From Muribaculaceae bacterium (GTDB taxonomy: Bacteria; Bacteroidota; Bacteroidia; Bacteroidales; Muribaculaceae), in assembly GCA_017405965.1 (NCBI GenBank), contig JAFQZK010000004.1:124001-188000 (forward strand): a stretch of DNA of 64,000 nucleotides, written 5' to 3'. Numbering within the stretch: the first letter of the stretch is position 1; each line of letters opens with the position of its first letter. Of this stretch, positions 33,659 to 43,772 are shown piece after piece. Position numbers and translations under genes: made by a program. Under the pieces are notes generated by a model. It had not been told where the DNA came from. It searched no databases and worked only from the letters and a program-made list of their open reading frames with translations.

Positions 33659-36121
33659 TCAGGCCTTGACAGGAAGGGCGGTGCGGATGTGGAGGTCGGC
33701 TTGCGGGAAGGGAATCTCGATGCCGTTCTCGTTCAGCACACTATAGATATTCTCCTTAACCAGAGCCACATCGGCTGCCTGAGACTTGACACGCACCCAG
33801 ATGATGATCAGCAGGTCAACACTGCTCTCGCCGAAGTTCTGGAACAGCACCTGAATGCCTTTCTTGGTATCGTAGCAGTTGAGCTGCTCCAGGCGACGGA
33901 TAATCATCTCACGCACGGCGTCAATCTTGCTGCCATAGGCCACGCCGACGGTGATCTTGGCCATCTCGTAGCCGTGGTTGCGGGTCATGTTCTTGAAATT
34001 CTTGGTGAACAGCTGGCTATTGAGGAAGGCGATGACCGAGCCATCGACAGTCTCGACCAGCGTGCTCTGGTAATTGATGTTGCTCACCTTGCCTCGCACG
34101 CCGTCACACTCGATGACGTCACCGATCTTGACGCGCCCGTTCATCAGTGACAGGCCGTAGAACAGATTCTCCAGGGTATCCTTCATGGCAAAACCAATAC
34201 CTGTCGAGAGGCCGGTGAGGATGAAGGTGATACCTGTGCGGTTGACATGGAGCGTCACCAGCACGATGTAGATGTAGATACCCCAGCCGATGTACTTGAT
34301 GATGTTCATCGACAAGGTGACGGCCTTGGAAGCGGCCTTGACCTGAGCTTTGGCATCGGGATTGTCCTGAATGACGGTTTCGATGTCAATTACCTCATTG
34401 TCATTAATTTCGTTATCACGCTCATACACCGAGATGGCCTTAGCCTCGGCACGGTTCTGCTTCCACAGTTGATATCCCTGAATGAACAGGTAGATGATGT
34501 ACTGGAACACAAAGGCAAACGCCACACATGCCAGAATCCTGTCCAGCGACAGCACGATAAGTCCCGGCTGGTCCACGAACTTGTAGCGGAAGATGTGCTC
34601 ACACCACTGCGTGAGATCAAACACCCTCGCCGCCCAATAGATCGACAGAGCAACGCTCAGCGTGGCGGCAATCGGGATAATCATCTTGTAAACAGCGTCA
34701 TAGAACCAGGTGCGCCTCACATCGGCACTCTTGGGTATGTACTTGTTCTCGTAGGAATGCATCAAGTCATAGATGACGGTGATGGTCTGGATGAGCGTCA
34801 GCTGCATGATCCACCAGATGAGCACCTGCACGCTCATCAATGTGTAGCCCATCCAAGACATGACTGTGGACACGGCCATGACGATGAGTGAAATCCACGA
34901 GTAGAACACGTCGCTGCGCGGCACTTTGCTGTTGTGACGACGATTGACAACCAGTTGCCAGATGGTGAAAACAAGCAGCAGGGGAGGGAAGAGCATGTTG
35001 ACGACCGTGCTGGGCAAGAACACGATGCGGAAGAAGAACACCACAAAGCCCACCAGCAGCACCGGCACATAGAGCTTGATACCGCTCTTGACGGTATCGC
35101 CTTCCATGCGAATGATGATGGAGAGCGTGATGGCAGCGATAAGCCAGGCATACTCGCTCAACAGCCGCGTCGCCATCGTCATGAAATTCTGATCGGTGAC
35201 ATTGCTGATGATGAAAGTGGCGATGGCAAACACTGCCGCTGCCCCGCAGATGATGATGCAAGAACGCTTGGGCAGGAATTTCTTATAGGTGCTGTTAGAT
35301 AAGAACCGCCGCGGTATCAGTTTGATGATGAGCCAACTGATAATCAACGCACCGACAATATATATCGCCATGAAGATGAAAAGGAAACCGATGAGCGGAC
35401 CGCGCCACTCGCTGCGCGTCTTGCGAGAGCGGGAATACTTCTCCGACAAATCATCCTTGCTGCTCTTCAAATTGTAGCTCAGGCGGTTAAGAATCTGGAA
35501 ATAGTTCTGACCGCCGTTGACAAACACGCTCTGGCGGATGCGCTCATACATCGACAAGGCGTAATCGTTGAGTTTCTTGGCCTTGACGGCGACCCATTGC
35601 CGCTTCTCGTGATTGTCCTTCATCGTCTCGCGCGTGTGGCGAATGTCGCTCTCGATGATCTTTGCCAGATAGATGCAGCTGTCGCGGTTGGCACGCATCG
35701 CCGGGGTCTTGAGCTGATTCTCAGGAATGTTGTTCAGGGCCTTGACCAGATTCTCGTATTGGGCAATCATCTCGTCTTGCTGCTGCTCAAATTGCTTGAA
35801 TGAGCGCGTGCGTGACACGCGTTTATAGAGCGAGGTCGCCTGGCCGCAGGCATAAGCCAGGTCAAAGATATTCTGCTCTTTTTGACTATAGAGCATCAAC
35901 TCGATGTTGTTGCACAACTCCAGGTCTCGACCGATGCTGCGCTGAAACTGCTTGTTGCGTTTCTCAAAGCGCTCGGCACGTTCCTTGTGCTCCTGATGGG
36001 TCTCGCTGAGTTCCTCACACAGCACGCCCAACGTCTGCTCCATATTGCTCTCCTTGAGCACGGCTCCTGCCGGTAGCACAACTGCCAGCATTGCCAGCAC
36101 AATCAATATACTCTTCTTCAT
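33659..36121 (-). CDS. Large mechanosensitive ion channel family protein (MscS superfamily, MscK/MscM-like)
   Basis: 820 aa. A signal peptide (MKKSILIVLAMLAVVLPAGA) is followed by a long periplasmic helical region (~residues 25-240, rich in Glu/Lys/Arg), about ten transmembrane helices, and a C-terminal MscS core: ILTGLSTGIGFAMKDTLENL (pore-lining TM3, glycine/alanine pattern), then the beta domain (RVKIGDVIECDGVRGKVSNI, TVDGSVIAFLNSQLF) and the cytoplasmic alpha/beta domain (ITVGVAYGSKIDAVREMI). Such channels open under membrane tension and release solutes on osmotic downshift. The start at 36121 is preferred because a -7 box lies at 36149-36156, upstream of it and inside the longer frame. 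Confidence 0.93.
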   Translation of the reverse strand: MKKSILIVLAMLAVVLPAGAVLKESNMEQTLGVLCEELSETHQEHKERAERFEKRNKQFQRSIGRDLELCNNIELMLYSQKEQNIFDLAYACGQATSLYKRVSRTRSFKQFEQQQDEMIAQYENLVKALNNIPENQLKTPAMRANRDSCIYLAKIIESDIRHTRETMKDNHEKRQWVAVKAKKLNDYALSMYERIRQSVFVNGGQNYFQILNRLSYNLKSSKDDLSEKYSRSRKTRSEWRGPLIGFLFIFMAIYIVGALIISWLIIKLIPRRFLSNSTYKKFLPKRSCIIICGAAAVFAIATFIISNVTDQNFMTMATRLLSEYAWLIAAITLSIIIRMEGDTVKSGIKLYVPVLLVGFVVFFFRIVFLPSTVVNMLFPPLLLVFTIWQLVVNRRHNSKVPRSDVFYSWISLIVMAVSTVMSWMGYTLMSVQVLIWWIMQLTLIQTITVIYDLMHSYENKYIPKSADVRRTWFYDAVYKMIIPIAATLSVALSIYWAARVFDLTQWCEHIFRYKFVDQPGLIVLSLDRILACVAFAFVFQYIIYLFIQGYQLWKQNRAEAKAISVYERDNEINDNEVIDIETVIQDNPDAKAQVKAASKAVTLSMNIIKYIGWGIYIYIVLVTLHVNRTGITFILTGLSTGIGFAMKDTLENLFYGLSLMNGRVKIGDVIECDGVRGKVSNINYQSTLVETVDGSVIAFLNSQLFTKNFKNMTRNHGYEMAKITVGVAYGSKIDAVREMIIRRLEQLNCYDTKKGIQVLFQNFGESSVDLLIIIWVRVKSQAADVALVKENIYSVLNENGIEIPFPQADLHIRTALPVKA

Positions 36122-36148
36122 CGATATCATGATTTCAAAATGTGGCCG

Positions 36149-36156
36149 CAAAGATA
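36149..36156 (-). promoter_or_regulatory. -7 element for the mechanosensitive channel gene
   Basis: Minus strand TATCTTTG, 28 nt before the ATG at 36121; it rules out the frame extension to 36151. Confidence 0.6.
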
Positions 36157-36243
36157 CTCATTTTTTAAGCAAATTGTCCACAATCGCTACCACAACAATT
36201 GTTATTCAAGCATCATCACCCGATTTCAGGCCTGTTTACAACA

Positions 36244-36275
36244 ACTGGGGATGCACCGTTAGGCACATCCCCAGT
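36244..36275 (-). terminator. Hairpin after the SusC/SusD pair
   Basis: ACTGGGGATG (36244-36253) and CATCCCCAGT (36266-36275), with inner GC/GC pairs. On the minus strand the 3' side continues TTGTTGT, a weak U tract. It separates this operon from the channel gene downstream. Confidence 0.6.
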
Positions 36276-36306
36276 AATGATTAAGCGTTATAATCTATGT
36301 CAAAGA

Positions 36307-37959
36307 TTATTCAGCAGTAGGATCATTGATGCTCTTGTAGGCACCGTTATAGTCGGTCTCCTTCAAGGGAACCTCCCATACCCAGTTGTTCACCTCATTG
36401 GGCATAATCGTGATAGCAACAGCAGCGTGTGCATTGCCACCCTGAGCAAAGCTGTGACGAATAACAGGCAGTTTCCAACGCTTAAGGTCACTCCACTGGA
36501 AGCCTTCGCCCCAGAGCTCAAGTGCACGGTAGTCGGCGATCTCGTTGAACAGGTCTTGACCGGTCTTGTCGCAGGTGTAACCGGGGTTGCGGCCCGAACC
36601 GGCGTTCAAGCGAACGAGGGCTTCCTGAGCATTGGCAGGCTGGTTCAAGAAGTAGTAGCACTCAGCCTCGATAAGAAGCATCTCACTGGTGCGGATGTAG
36701 GGCAGATAGCCAACACCCGGGGTGTCGAAGACGTAGAACTTCAAGTGTGCACCCAGGTGATATACACCAGCAGCGTAGGGCTCACTCAGGCCGGGAGCTG
36801 CATGCTCCTGAACGTAGTTGTAAGCCTTCATGTAAGCATCCATGCTTGAGAATGACAAGCCGGCGGTCAAACCAATGTAACCGTAGGTCTGGTCAACCTG
36901 AGCGGGATCACTGCCATCGATGCCCAGACCGCTCTCGGTGAGGAACAGCGACTTGCGGAAATCCTCGTCGGGAATGCGGTTGATGAGCTCACGGCCGATG
37001 GTACCAGCACCATTCTGGGTGTTGGAAGCATAGTAGCCGTTGCAGCTGTACTGGGTACCGTAGCTCCAGTACCAGTTGTTCTCATCGGCACTGCCATAGC
37101 TACCGAGAATCCACTCACTGGTGGGACGGCAGAAACCAGCAGCATAAGCATCATTGGTCATCAAGGGATAACCATCCTCGGCCAGCTTAGCATGGCTGAG
37201 GGCAGTCTGATAATCCTCCTTGTAGAGGGCAGCACGGGCATAAACAGCATGTGCACAATTCAAGTTAGGAGTCCAGCAGTCACTGGCAGCACGGTCAACA
37301 TCGCTCTCGTTGAACAGCGTGATAGCCTCGTCCAGATCCTTATAAATCTGAGCATAAACCTCGGCCATGGTCGAGGGAGCGAGGTCACCGGTCGACTCAT
37401 CAAGACGCAGGGGCACACCCTGTGAACTACCATTATTGGAGTCTTTCCAGCGCTGGCAGTAGTAGTGGAGCAACTTCTCATAGCCATAGGCACGGAAGGT
37501 CAGGGCCGAACCCTTGATGAACTTCTTGTCAGCCTCACTGCCTTCGGCATTGTCAATGCGATTGATAATCACATTAGCTTGAGTAATGATCTGATAGTAG
37601 TAGTACCAAGCATAGTGGTTGTAAATGCTGCTCTTATTGGTGTGAAAGGTCTGGTTGTGGATAGGAGCCCAACCCGATGCATACTGGTTGTAGTTGTAGT
37701 CCTGGCAAGGATAGTTCTCATACAGACGCATGATGGCATTCTCACCACAGAAACCCTGTGAATAGTTACCATGCTGGATGGTCATCGTCTTAGCTACACC
37801 GTTCAATGCCTTGTAGGCATTATCGACAGTTGCAATGGCCGAAACATCGCTGATCGATTCGGTGGGTTTTGTCTCGAGATAGTCTTCACCACATGAGGTC
37901 ATGAGCATTGCCGATCCTAACAGAAGACCACTCAATAAAACTTTACTTATATTTTTCAT
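36307..37959 (-). CDS. SusD/RagB-family nutrient-binding lipoprotein
   Basis: 550 aa, classical SusD size. Lipoprotein signal ending AMLMTSC; mature start GEDYLETKPTESISD is typical. TPR-like helices (HAVYARAALYKEDYQTAL), a ligand-region of Asn/Tyr/Gly, and the terminal block YRALELWGEGFQWSDLKRW followed by VWEVPLKE identify RagB/SusD. It is the surface partner of the SusC gene 46 nt upstream. An in-frame ATG 12 nt earlier (37971) is possible. No glycoside hydrolase, regulator or sulfatase is next to the pair, so substrate is unknown. Confidence 0.93.
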   Translation of the reverse strand: MKNISKVLLSGLLLGSAMLMTSCGEDYLETKPTESISDVSAIATVDNAYKALNGVAKTMTIQHGNYSQGFCGENAIMRLYENYPCQDYNYNQYASGWAPIHNQTFHTNKSSIYNHYAWYYYYQIITQANVIINRIDNAEGSEADKKFIKGSALTFRAYGYEKLLHYYCQRWKDSNNGSSQGVPLRLDESTGDLAPSTMAEVYAQIYKDLDEAITLFNESDVDRAASDCWTPNLNCAHAVYARAALYKEDYQTALSHAKLAEDGYPLMTNDAYAAGFCRPTSEWILGSYGSADENNWYWSYGTQYSCNGYYASNTQNGAGTIGRELINRIPDEDFRKSLFLTESGLGIDGSDPAQVDQTYGYIGLTAGLSFSSMDAYMKAYNYVQEHAAPGLSEPYAAGVYHLGAHLKFYVFDTPGVGYLPYIRTSEMLLIEAECYYFLNQPANAQEALVRLNAGSGRNPGYTCDKTGQDLFNEIADYRALELWGEGFQWSDLKRWKLPVIRHSFAQGGNAHAAVAITIMPNEVNNWVWEVPLKETDYNGAYKSINDPTAE

Positions 37960-38005
37960 AATGAGTTTCATTTAGAAATTAATGGTTAATTGATCATCTG
38001 ATTTA

Positions 38006-41000
38006 TCAGAACTGGAACTGAAGACCGAAGTTGAACACGCGAGCGGTAACATAGGTGTTATCAGAACCACCGCTGAAACTGTACTGGGGATTCACACCCC
38101 TGCGGGAAGTGAACGTAGCCAGGTTCTCGACACCAGCAGTGAGGGTGAGACCCTGCATACCAATCTTGTTCATCAACAGCTTGGGCACTGAGTAGCTCAA
38201 GGAGATGTTCTTCACTACGAAGTAGGAAGCGCTGGTCAGCCAGCGGTCACTGGTAGCATTGTTATAGGTGCTGTACTCAAAGTCGAGCTGAGGCAGACCC
38301 TTAGGATCGATGCGGTTGGGTGAATCCTCAGTCATGCCGGCGGGAACACCGTTCCAAGACTTGGCCAGGTCAACGTGGTTAGCACCTGCCGAAGAAGCCG
38401 AGTTGGTCGACATCAGAGTCTGGTAAGCCGAGTCGTAAACCTTACCACCCAGGCTATAGGTAAACAGAGCGTTCAGAGCAAAGCCCTTGAATTGCAGAAC
38501 AGAGTTCAATGAACCGAAGAACCAGGGATGAGCAGTACCTGCCCAGTCACGCTTGCCATAGGAGCCAGGCATGGTGGTATAGGTCTCGTCACCGATGGTA
38601 ACGGTCTCACCAGCAGCCTCAGCGCGCTCGGCCATTTCAGGATCCAGGGTGTACAGCGAGCGACCGGTCATCTGGTCAACGCCGACAAAGTGATAGGTGT
38701 AGAACTCATAGGGGTCATGACCCTCGGAGTAGTTCTGCTGTCCATGGAGAATGTCCTTGCCGTCAGGAAGCTTCTTGATTTTGCTCTTCATGAAGGTACC
38801 CTCGGTCGACAGCGTCCAGTTGAGGTCACGGTTGCGGATGACATCAGCGCTCAGCGAGATCTCGATACCGCGGTTAGAAATGGTACCGATGTTCTTGTAG
38901 ATGCTCATGTTGTAGTCATCACCCCAAACGAACGAACCAGCCGACAGGGGCAGGGGAACTGCGAACAACAGGTCCTTGTTGCGCTTGTCAAACAGAACGA
39001 AGTTGAAGTTCAGGCGATTAAACAGGCGACCCTCAATACCGAAGTCGATATTCTGGCAGGTCTCCCACTTGATGTCCTCGGCCGAGAGGCTCTGCTTCAT
39101 GAAGGCAGCGCTACCAGCGTTCTTCTCAATGTAATAAAGTGCCTGGTAAGCATAGAGGCTAACGCCCATGTTGTTACCGGTCTCACCGTAGGAAGCACGA
39201 ACGCGCAGCTCGTCAACCCAGTTTACATCCTGCATGAAGTTCTCCTTCTTAACGTTCCAGTTTACACCGAACGAGAAGAAGTTACCCCAGCGGTTCTTCT
39301 TGGCAAAGCGTGAAGAACCATCACGACGGAACGAGAAATCAGCGAAGTATTTCTCGTGGTAGTTGTAACGAGCACGACCCAGATAGGACTCGGTCTTGTC
39401 CTCGTCATCCGAACCCAGGAAGTAGGAGTTGGTCTGGAAGTTACCGGGGGTGTAGATACCATCGGCAGCCGAACCGGTGTTCATGCCATAGGCCGAACGC
39501 ATGTTGTACTCATAGTTCTCATGAGCGGCCATGATGTCGATGTGGTGAACATCGAACTCACGCGACCAGTTCAGGATTTCCTGAGCGGTGCGGGTATTGT
39601 ACTCATAAGCATAGCTGGTCAGACGACCATTGTTGGTAGAACCATCACCAATGAACGGGTTGTTGTAGTTACGGCGATTGGTGTTGGAGTGCATGAAGTC
39701 GGCCTTCAACGTGATCGAGAAGCCTGCAGGCAGAGTAAAGGTACCATAGGCCATACCCTCGACAACGGCACGACGACGACGGTCGAAGTCGTGACGCAGC
39801 TCAAAGGCGATGTTGCGGTTGTCAAGATAAGAGGACTCGGTATCATACTGCTTCTCACCATTCTCGTCAAGCAGGAAACTGCCATCGGGGTTGTGCAGGA
39901 ACAGAGGATAAACAGGAGCCATGTAACGAGCTACATAGAAGGGGTTAGCATAGTAGTTACCGGTTGCATTGTCGTTGAAGTTACGGGTTGCATAGGTACC
40001 ACTCAGGTTAATACCGGTCTTGAACCAGTCACTGGGAGTGAAGTTGGTGTTGATACGACCAGTGAAACGCTCATAGGCGCTGGCATAGATATAACCCTTC
40101 TCGTTGGTGTAACCTGCCGAAGCATATACATTGTACTTCTCGCCACCTGCGGTGCCCGAGAGGCTGTAGTCCTGACGATAACCGGTGCGCTCAACGTCCT
40201 TTTCCCAATCCAGATCGGTATAGCCGGGCAATACTTGGGCAATCAGTTTACCGTTGGCATCGAAAAGCTTATCATCGGGAGCATTGTAGATATTCTTGCG
40301 AGCATAGTCACCAATCAAGTGTTCGGTAGCATACTGGTTAGCAGCAGCCTGATCCAGACCCATGCTTCCGTTCATGGCAAAGTTCCTCATGGCAAGCCAT
40401 GAAGCCTCCATCCACTGGTCAGCACCCATGCGCTCATACTCAGCGATACCACGCTTGTACATACCTTGGTTGATGCGCAGGGTTACATTGGGCTTGTTGC
40501 TGTAGGAACCCTTCTTGGTGGTGATCAGAACGACACCGTTAGCAGCACGGTTACCATACAGGGCAGCCGAGGCAGCGTCCTTCAACACGCTCATGCTCTC
40601 GATATCAACGGGGTTGATCTCGGCGATGTTACCGTCGAAGGCCACACCATCAACTACATACAGAGGTGAGCTCGAACCGGTGATACTACCGATACCGCGG
40701 ATGCGGATGTTGGGAGCGGCACCAGGCTCACCATAGGTGTTGTTCACCTGGATACCAGGGGTGCTACCCTCAAGCGCTGCGGTAACCGAAGAACCGATGC
40801 GGTCCTTGATCTTCTTCTCGTCAACTACCGAGATAGAACCGGTAATCGACTGGCGCTTGGCGCTACCGTAAGCGACAACCACAACCTCATCAAGGCTCTG
40901 ACCAGAGTCGGTCAACTTAACGAGCATTTGAGAGGAAACCTCAACCTGACGAGTAGCATAGCCAACGTAGGATACATTGACAAACTTCACATGATCAGGT

Positions 41001-41188
41001 AAAATCAGGGTAAAATTACCATTGACATCGGTTGCAGTACCATGATTAACACCCTCGCCTTGGATTGTAGCTCCAATCAGGGGTTCACCATTGGCTGCAT
41101 CCACTACTTGTCCACTGATTGTGCGGTCGGCATATGCCGACAGTGCCATGAAGCACATCGCAAACAATAATAGAAATAGCTTCTTCAT
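38006..41188 (-). CDS. SusC/RagA-family TonB-dependent outer-membrane receptor
   Basis: 1060 aa, ordinary SusC length. Signal peptide (~1-20), carboxypeptidase-regulatory-like domain (TISGQVVDAANGEPLIGATI), TonB-box-like DEVVVVAYGSAKRQSITG (~100-118), plug with IRIRGIGSITGSSSPLYVVD and VLKDAASAALYGNRAANGVV, barrel ending in VFNFGLQFQF with the terminal Phe needed for outer-membrane insertion. It lacks the OmpA extension of the receptor at 1195. Transcribed together with the SusD gene. Confidence 0.95.
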   Translation of the reverse strand: MKKLFLLLFAMCFMALSAYADRTISGQVVDAANGEPLIGATIQGEGVNHGTATDVNGNFTLILPDHVKFVNVSYVGYATRQVEVSSQMLVKLTDSGQSLDEVVVVAYGSAKRQSITGSISVVDEKKIKDRIGSSVTAALEGSTPGIQVNNTYGEPGAAPNIRIRGIGSITGSSSPLYVVDGVAFDGNIAEINPVDIESMSVLKDAASAALYGNRAANGVVLITTKKGSYSNKPNVTLRINQGMYKRGIAEYERMGADQWMEASWLAMRNFAMNGSMGLDQAAANQYATEHLIGDYARKNIYNAPDDKLFDANGKLIAQVLPGYTDLDWEKDVERTGYRQDYSLSGTAGGEKYNVYASAGYTNEKGYIYASAYERFTGRINTNFTPSDWFKTGINLSGTYATRNFNDNATGNYYANPFYVARYMAPVYPLFLHNPDGSFLLDENGEKQYDTESSYLDNRNIAFELRHDFDRRRRAVVEGMAYGTFTLPAGFSITLKADFMHSNTNRRNYNNPFIGDGSTNNGRLTSYAYEYNTRTAQEILNWSREFDVHHIDIMAAHENYEYNMRSAYGMNTGSAADGIYTPGNFQTNSYFLGSDDEDKTESYLGRARYNYHEKYFADFSFRRDGSSRFAKKNRWGNFFSFGVNWNVKKENFMQDVNWVDELRVRASYGETGNNMGVSLYAYQALYYIEKNAGSAAFMKQSLSAEDIKWETCQNIDFGIEGRLFNRLNFNFVLFDKRNKDLLFAVPLPLSAGSFVWGDDYNMSIYKNIGTISNRGIEISLSADVIRNRDLNWTLSTEGTFMKSKIKKLPDGKDILHGQQNYSEGHDPYEFYTYHFVGVDQMTGRSLYTLDPEMAERAEAAGETVTIGDETYTTMPGSYGKRDWAGTAHPWFFGSLNSVLQFKGFALNALFTYSLGGKVYDSAYQTLMSTNSASSAGANHVDLAKSWNGVPAGMTEDSPNRIDPKGLPQLDFEYSTYNNATSDRWLTSASYFVVKNISLSYSVPKLLMNKIGMQGLTLTAGVENLATFTSRRGVNPQYSFSGGSDNTYVTARVFNFGLQFQF

Positions 41189-41641
41189 AAAATGTGATGT
41201 TTATAAATTAATATAATTAGTTAAAAATGTGTTTGTTTCTCAAATCAACTAAATTTTCTGTAAGGTCTCGATGGTACTAAAATGGTAGTCTCTATCGATT
41301 AATTACAAGTTTGCAAAATAAGTCAAAAAATGTAAATGAGGCAAAATAAATGGATTACTTTAACTAAATGTCCGTCTTTTCTATCTTTTTATTCACTTCA
41401 TAAAAAAATGTAAGAAAAAAATTATTTTCTTACAAAAAAAATTATAACATATTGATTAACAGATGAATTATATATGTTATAGTGCAAATTCCTTGATTTG
41501 ACAAGCAAAATAAACTGAATGTTAAAATCAACATCGTTTAACATTCAATTTTTAACTAAATATCAAGGGCTATTTTATATATACCTCAATAAACAAAGAC
41601 GGTTATCAGTGATTCTCCTTAATTATAAATAGGGGAATGAA
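41189..41641. other. AT-rich intergenic region upstream of the SusC/SusD operon
   Basis: About 450 bp, strikingly A/T-rich, no gene. A minus-strand TTATTTTG near 41313-41320 is a possible -7 box, implying a ~120-nt leader for susC. Nothing else stands out. Confidence 0.5.
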
Positions 41642-42166
41642 TCAATTGGAATACACGTGCCACATCACGATAGCGGCACAGCAAGAGATATTCAACGAAT
41701 GCTTTGTGCCCTCTTGAGGTATTTCGACACAAAGGTCACTTACATCGACCACTTCCTGGGATACTCCTTTCACTTCATTACCCAGCACGATGGCCAATTT
41801 GTTATACGCGTTGACGTCGAAGTCTTTCAAATTCACACTGTCGTGTACCTGCTCGATCGAGCAGATGACATATCCCTCTTTCTTGAGCTCTTCAACAGCC
41901 GACAGGGTAGTGGAGTAGTACTTCCAATTGACCGACTCCTCGGCACCAAGCGCTGTCTTGTGAATCTCGGGTTTGGGAGGTTGCGGCGTGATGCCGCACA
42001 GGCAGATGCGCTCGATCAAAAAAGCGTCGGCAGTGCGGAACACCGACCCCACGTTCATCTCGCTGCGCACATTGTCGAGCACAACCGTCACCGGCAACTT
42101 CGCTGCCTGCCTGTATTCTTCCACACCCACGCGGTGCAACTCAACCATGGATTTCTTTCGTGACAT
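41642..42166 (-). CDS. TrmH/SpoU-family RNA 2'-O-methyltransferase
   Basis: 174 aa. SPOUT motifs: VVLDNVRSEMNVGSVFRTAD (motif 1 with the conserved Asn and Arg), AIVLGNEVKGVSQEVV (motif 2, SAM knot), and EIPQEGTKHSLNISCCAAI (motif 3, with Leu-Asn). It is the short form without an N-terminal substrate-binding extension, near TrmL/TrmH size. It methylates a tRNA or rRNA ribose; the site is unproven. ATG 42166 (MSRKKSM) is chosen over 42220 because a -7 box lies at 42192-42199. Confidence 0.9.
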   Translation of the reverse strand: MSRKKSMVELHRVGVEEYRQAAKLPVTVVLDNVRSEMNVGSVFRTADAFLIERICLCGITPQPPKPEIHKTALGAEESVNWKYYSTTLSAVEELKKEGYVICSIEQVHDSVNLKDFDVNAYNKLAIVLGNEVKGVSQEVVDVSDLCVEIPQEGTKHSLNISCCAAIVMWHVYSN

Positions 42167-42191
42167 CTGCTTTGCTCTTTTTTTATCACCA

Positions 42192-42199
42192 CAAAGGTA
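42192..42199 (-). promoter_or_regulatory. -7 element for the RNA methyltransferase gene
   Basis: Minus strand TACCTTTG, 26 nt before the ATG at 42166; it excludes the longer frame. Confidence 0.6.
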
Positions 42200-42280
42200 T
42201 AAAACATTTCTCACAACCATCGGTATCCTTCACCATTATTTGCTCCTATGGAGCAAATAAAACAATTATCAATACACTGG

Positions 42281-42342
42281 TTGTCAATTAATTAAATGAT
42301 TATCAAAAAACGATTGACAATCATTATCATCATCTTGTCAAT
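42281..42342. repeat. Three alternating TTGTCAAT sites
   Basis: TTGTCAAT at 42281-42288, its reverse complement ATTGACAA at 42313-42320, and TTGTCAAT again at 42335-42342. Each neighbouring pair is an inverted repeat. Could be operator sites for the divergent genes. Confidence 0.6.
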
Positions 42343-42532
42343 AACCTTGTAAAATACTGTTCAAAACTATTTCAAAAAAAACGGCAAAAAACTCTTGACA
42401 AATTCAAATCAATTTGGCTTATCATTCTTTTTTGAACCGCCAAAAAAGCAATTAATTTTTTTTAATTGGACTATAAACATGGTTTTCGCCACTTTTTATC
42501 AACTTATACCATAAGATTTTATTAACTTTGCA

Positions 42533-42540
42533 GTTTGTTA
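42533..42540 (+). promoter_or_regulatory. -7 element for nadA
   Basis: TAACTTTG followed by CA, the usual Bacteroidetes pattern. Leader to the nadA ATG is about 190 nt. Confidence 0.55.
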
Positions 42541-42737
42541 ACACCCTGTTAATAATGTACCGAAGTTGCTATGACTCAGCAATTAGGCTTGTTGATAAAC
42601 TATCAATAACTCTGAATTGTGGTTGATAATTAGCCGGCAGCCTCTCGGGACTGAAAAGTTTTCAACACAATTAACAGGCATAGTTATTGTAGTTAGATTT
42701 TAGTTTTTAAAAAATTAAAACACAAAAAATATATAAT

Positions 42738-43724
42738 ATGAATGTTGAAAATGGCTATGTCGATGAACCCATCGAGGCTGGCATCGACCTGAAAGAAGAA
42801 ATCCTGCGCTTGAAGAAGGAGCGCAATGCCGTCATCATGGCACATTATTACCAGCGCGAGGAAATCCAGCAGCTGGCCGATCATATTGGCGATAGCCTGG
42901 CTCTGGCGCAGCTGGCGGCGAAAACCGATGCACCCGTCATCATCCTGTGTGGTGTGCACTTCATGGGTGAGACGGCCAAGATCTTGTGTCCCGACAAGAC
43001 TGTCATCGTTCCCGACCTGAGTGCCGGCTGCTCGTTGGCCGACAGCTGTCCTGCCGATGAGTTTGAGAGATTTGTCAATGAGCATCCCGATCACACGGTC
43101 ATCAGCTATGTCAACACCAGCGCTGCTGTCAAGGCCGTGACCGACGTGGTGGTGACTTCGTCCAACGCCAAGGAGATTGTGGGCAGCCTGCCCGAGGATG
43201 AGAAAATCATTTTCGGACCTGACCGCAACCTGGGTAATTACATCAACAGCATTACCGGACGTGAGATGCTGCTGTGGGACGGTGCTTGCCACGTGCACGA
43301 GAAGTTCAGTGCAGCCAAGTTGGCCGACCTCAAGCGTGAGCATCCCGATGCCAAGGTGCTGGTGCATCCCGAATGTCCCAAGCCCGTGCGCATCATGGCC
43401 GACAAGGTGGGCTCGACCCAGGCCTTGCTCAACTTTGCCGTTGACGACGAGAGTCAGGAGTTCATCGTGTGCACCGAGAGCGGCATCCTCTTCGAGATGC
43501 AGCGTCGCTGCCCCGAGAAGACTTTCATTCCCGCTCCGCCCGAGGATGGTACCTGTGCGTGCAACGAGTGTGAGTACATGAAACTGATTACGCTGGAGAA
43601 ATTATATAATTCACTCAAGTTCATGGCACCCGAAATCAAGGTTGACGAGCGCATTGCCGAGCGTGCTGTAAAGCCCATTCAGCGCATGCTCGACATCTCG
43701 CGTGACTTGGGTATCATTAAATAG
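42738..43724 (+). CDS. nadA: Quinolinate synthase A
   Basis: 328 aa. NadA condenses iminoaspartate with dihydroxyacetone phosphate to quinolinate in NAD synthesis, using one [4Fe-4S] cluster. Family motifs: VIMAHYYQREEIQQLADHIGD, CGVHFMGETAKIL, PDLSAGCSLADSC, VTSSNA, FGPDRNLGNYI, VLVHPECP, and the Cys-rich CACNECEYMKL near the C-terminus. Cluster Cys residues are expected in CGVHFMGE, HPECP and the last block. nadB and nadC are not adjacent. Confidence 0.95.
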   Translation: MNVENGYVDEPIEAGIDLKEEILRLKKERNAVIMAHYYQREEIQQLADHIGDSLALAQLAAKTDAPVIILCGVHFMGETAKILCPDKTVIVPDLSAGCSLADSCPADEFERFVNEHPDHTVISYVNTSAAVKAVTDVVVTSSNAKEIVGSLPEDEKIIFGPDRNLGNYINSITGREMLLWDGACHVHEKFSAAKLADLKREHPDAKVLVHPECPKPVRIMADKVGSTQALLNFAVDDESQEFIVCTESGILFEMQRRCPEKTFIPAPPEDGTCACNECEYMKLITLEKLYNSLKFMAPEIKVDERIAERAVKPIQRMLDISRDLGIIK

Positions 43725-43772
43725 ATCATATTGTAATCATATTAAGCAGCATTATATATAGAATTTAATGTA

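Larger units (their letters stand above)
42221..42737. other. AT-rich regulatory region upstream of nadA
   Basis: Divergent spacer of over 500 bp. It contains alternating TTGTCAAT and ATTGACAA sites (42281-42342), a related CTTGACAAA at 42394, a -7 box at 42533, and a ~190-nt leader with TTGATAaacTATCAA (palindrome) near 42592. No gene, no perfect DnaA box seen. Confidence 0.55.

Noticed and set aside
42221-42737. Firm call of a replication origin
   Set aside because: A/T-rich and repeat-bearing, but no perfect TTATCCACA-type DnaA boxes and no dnaA nearby.
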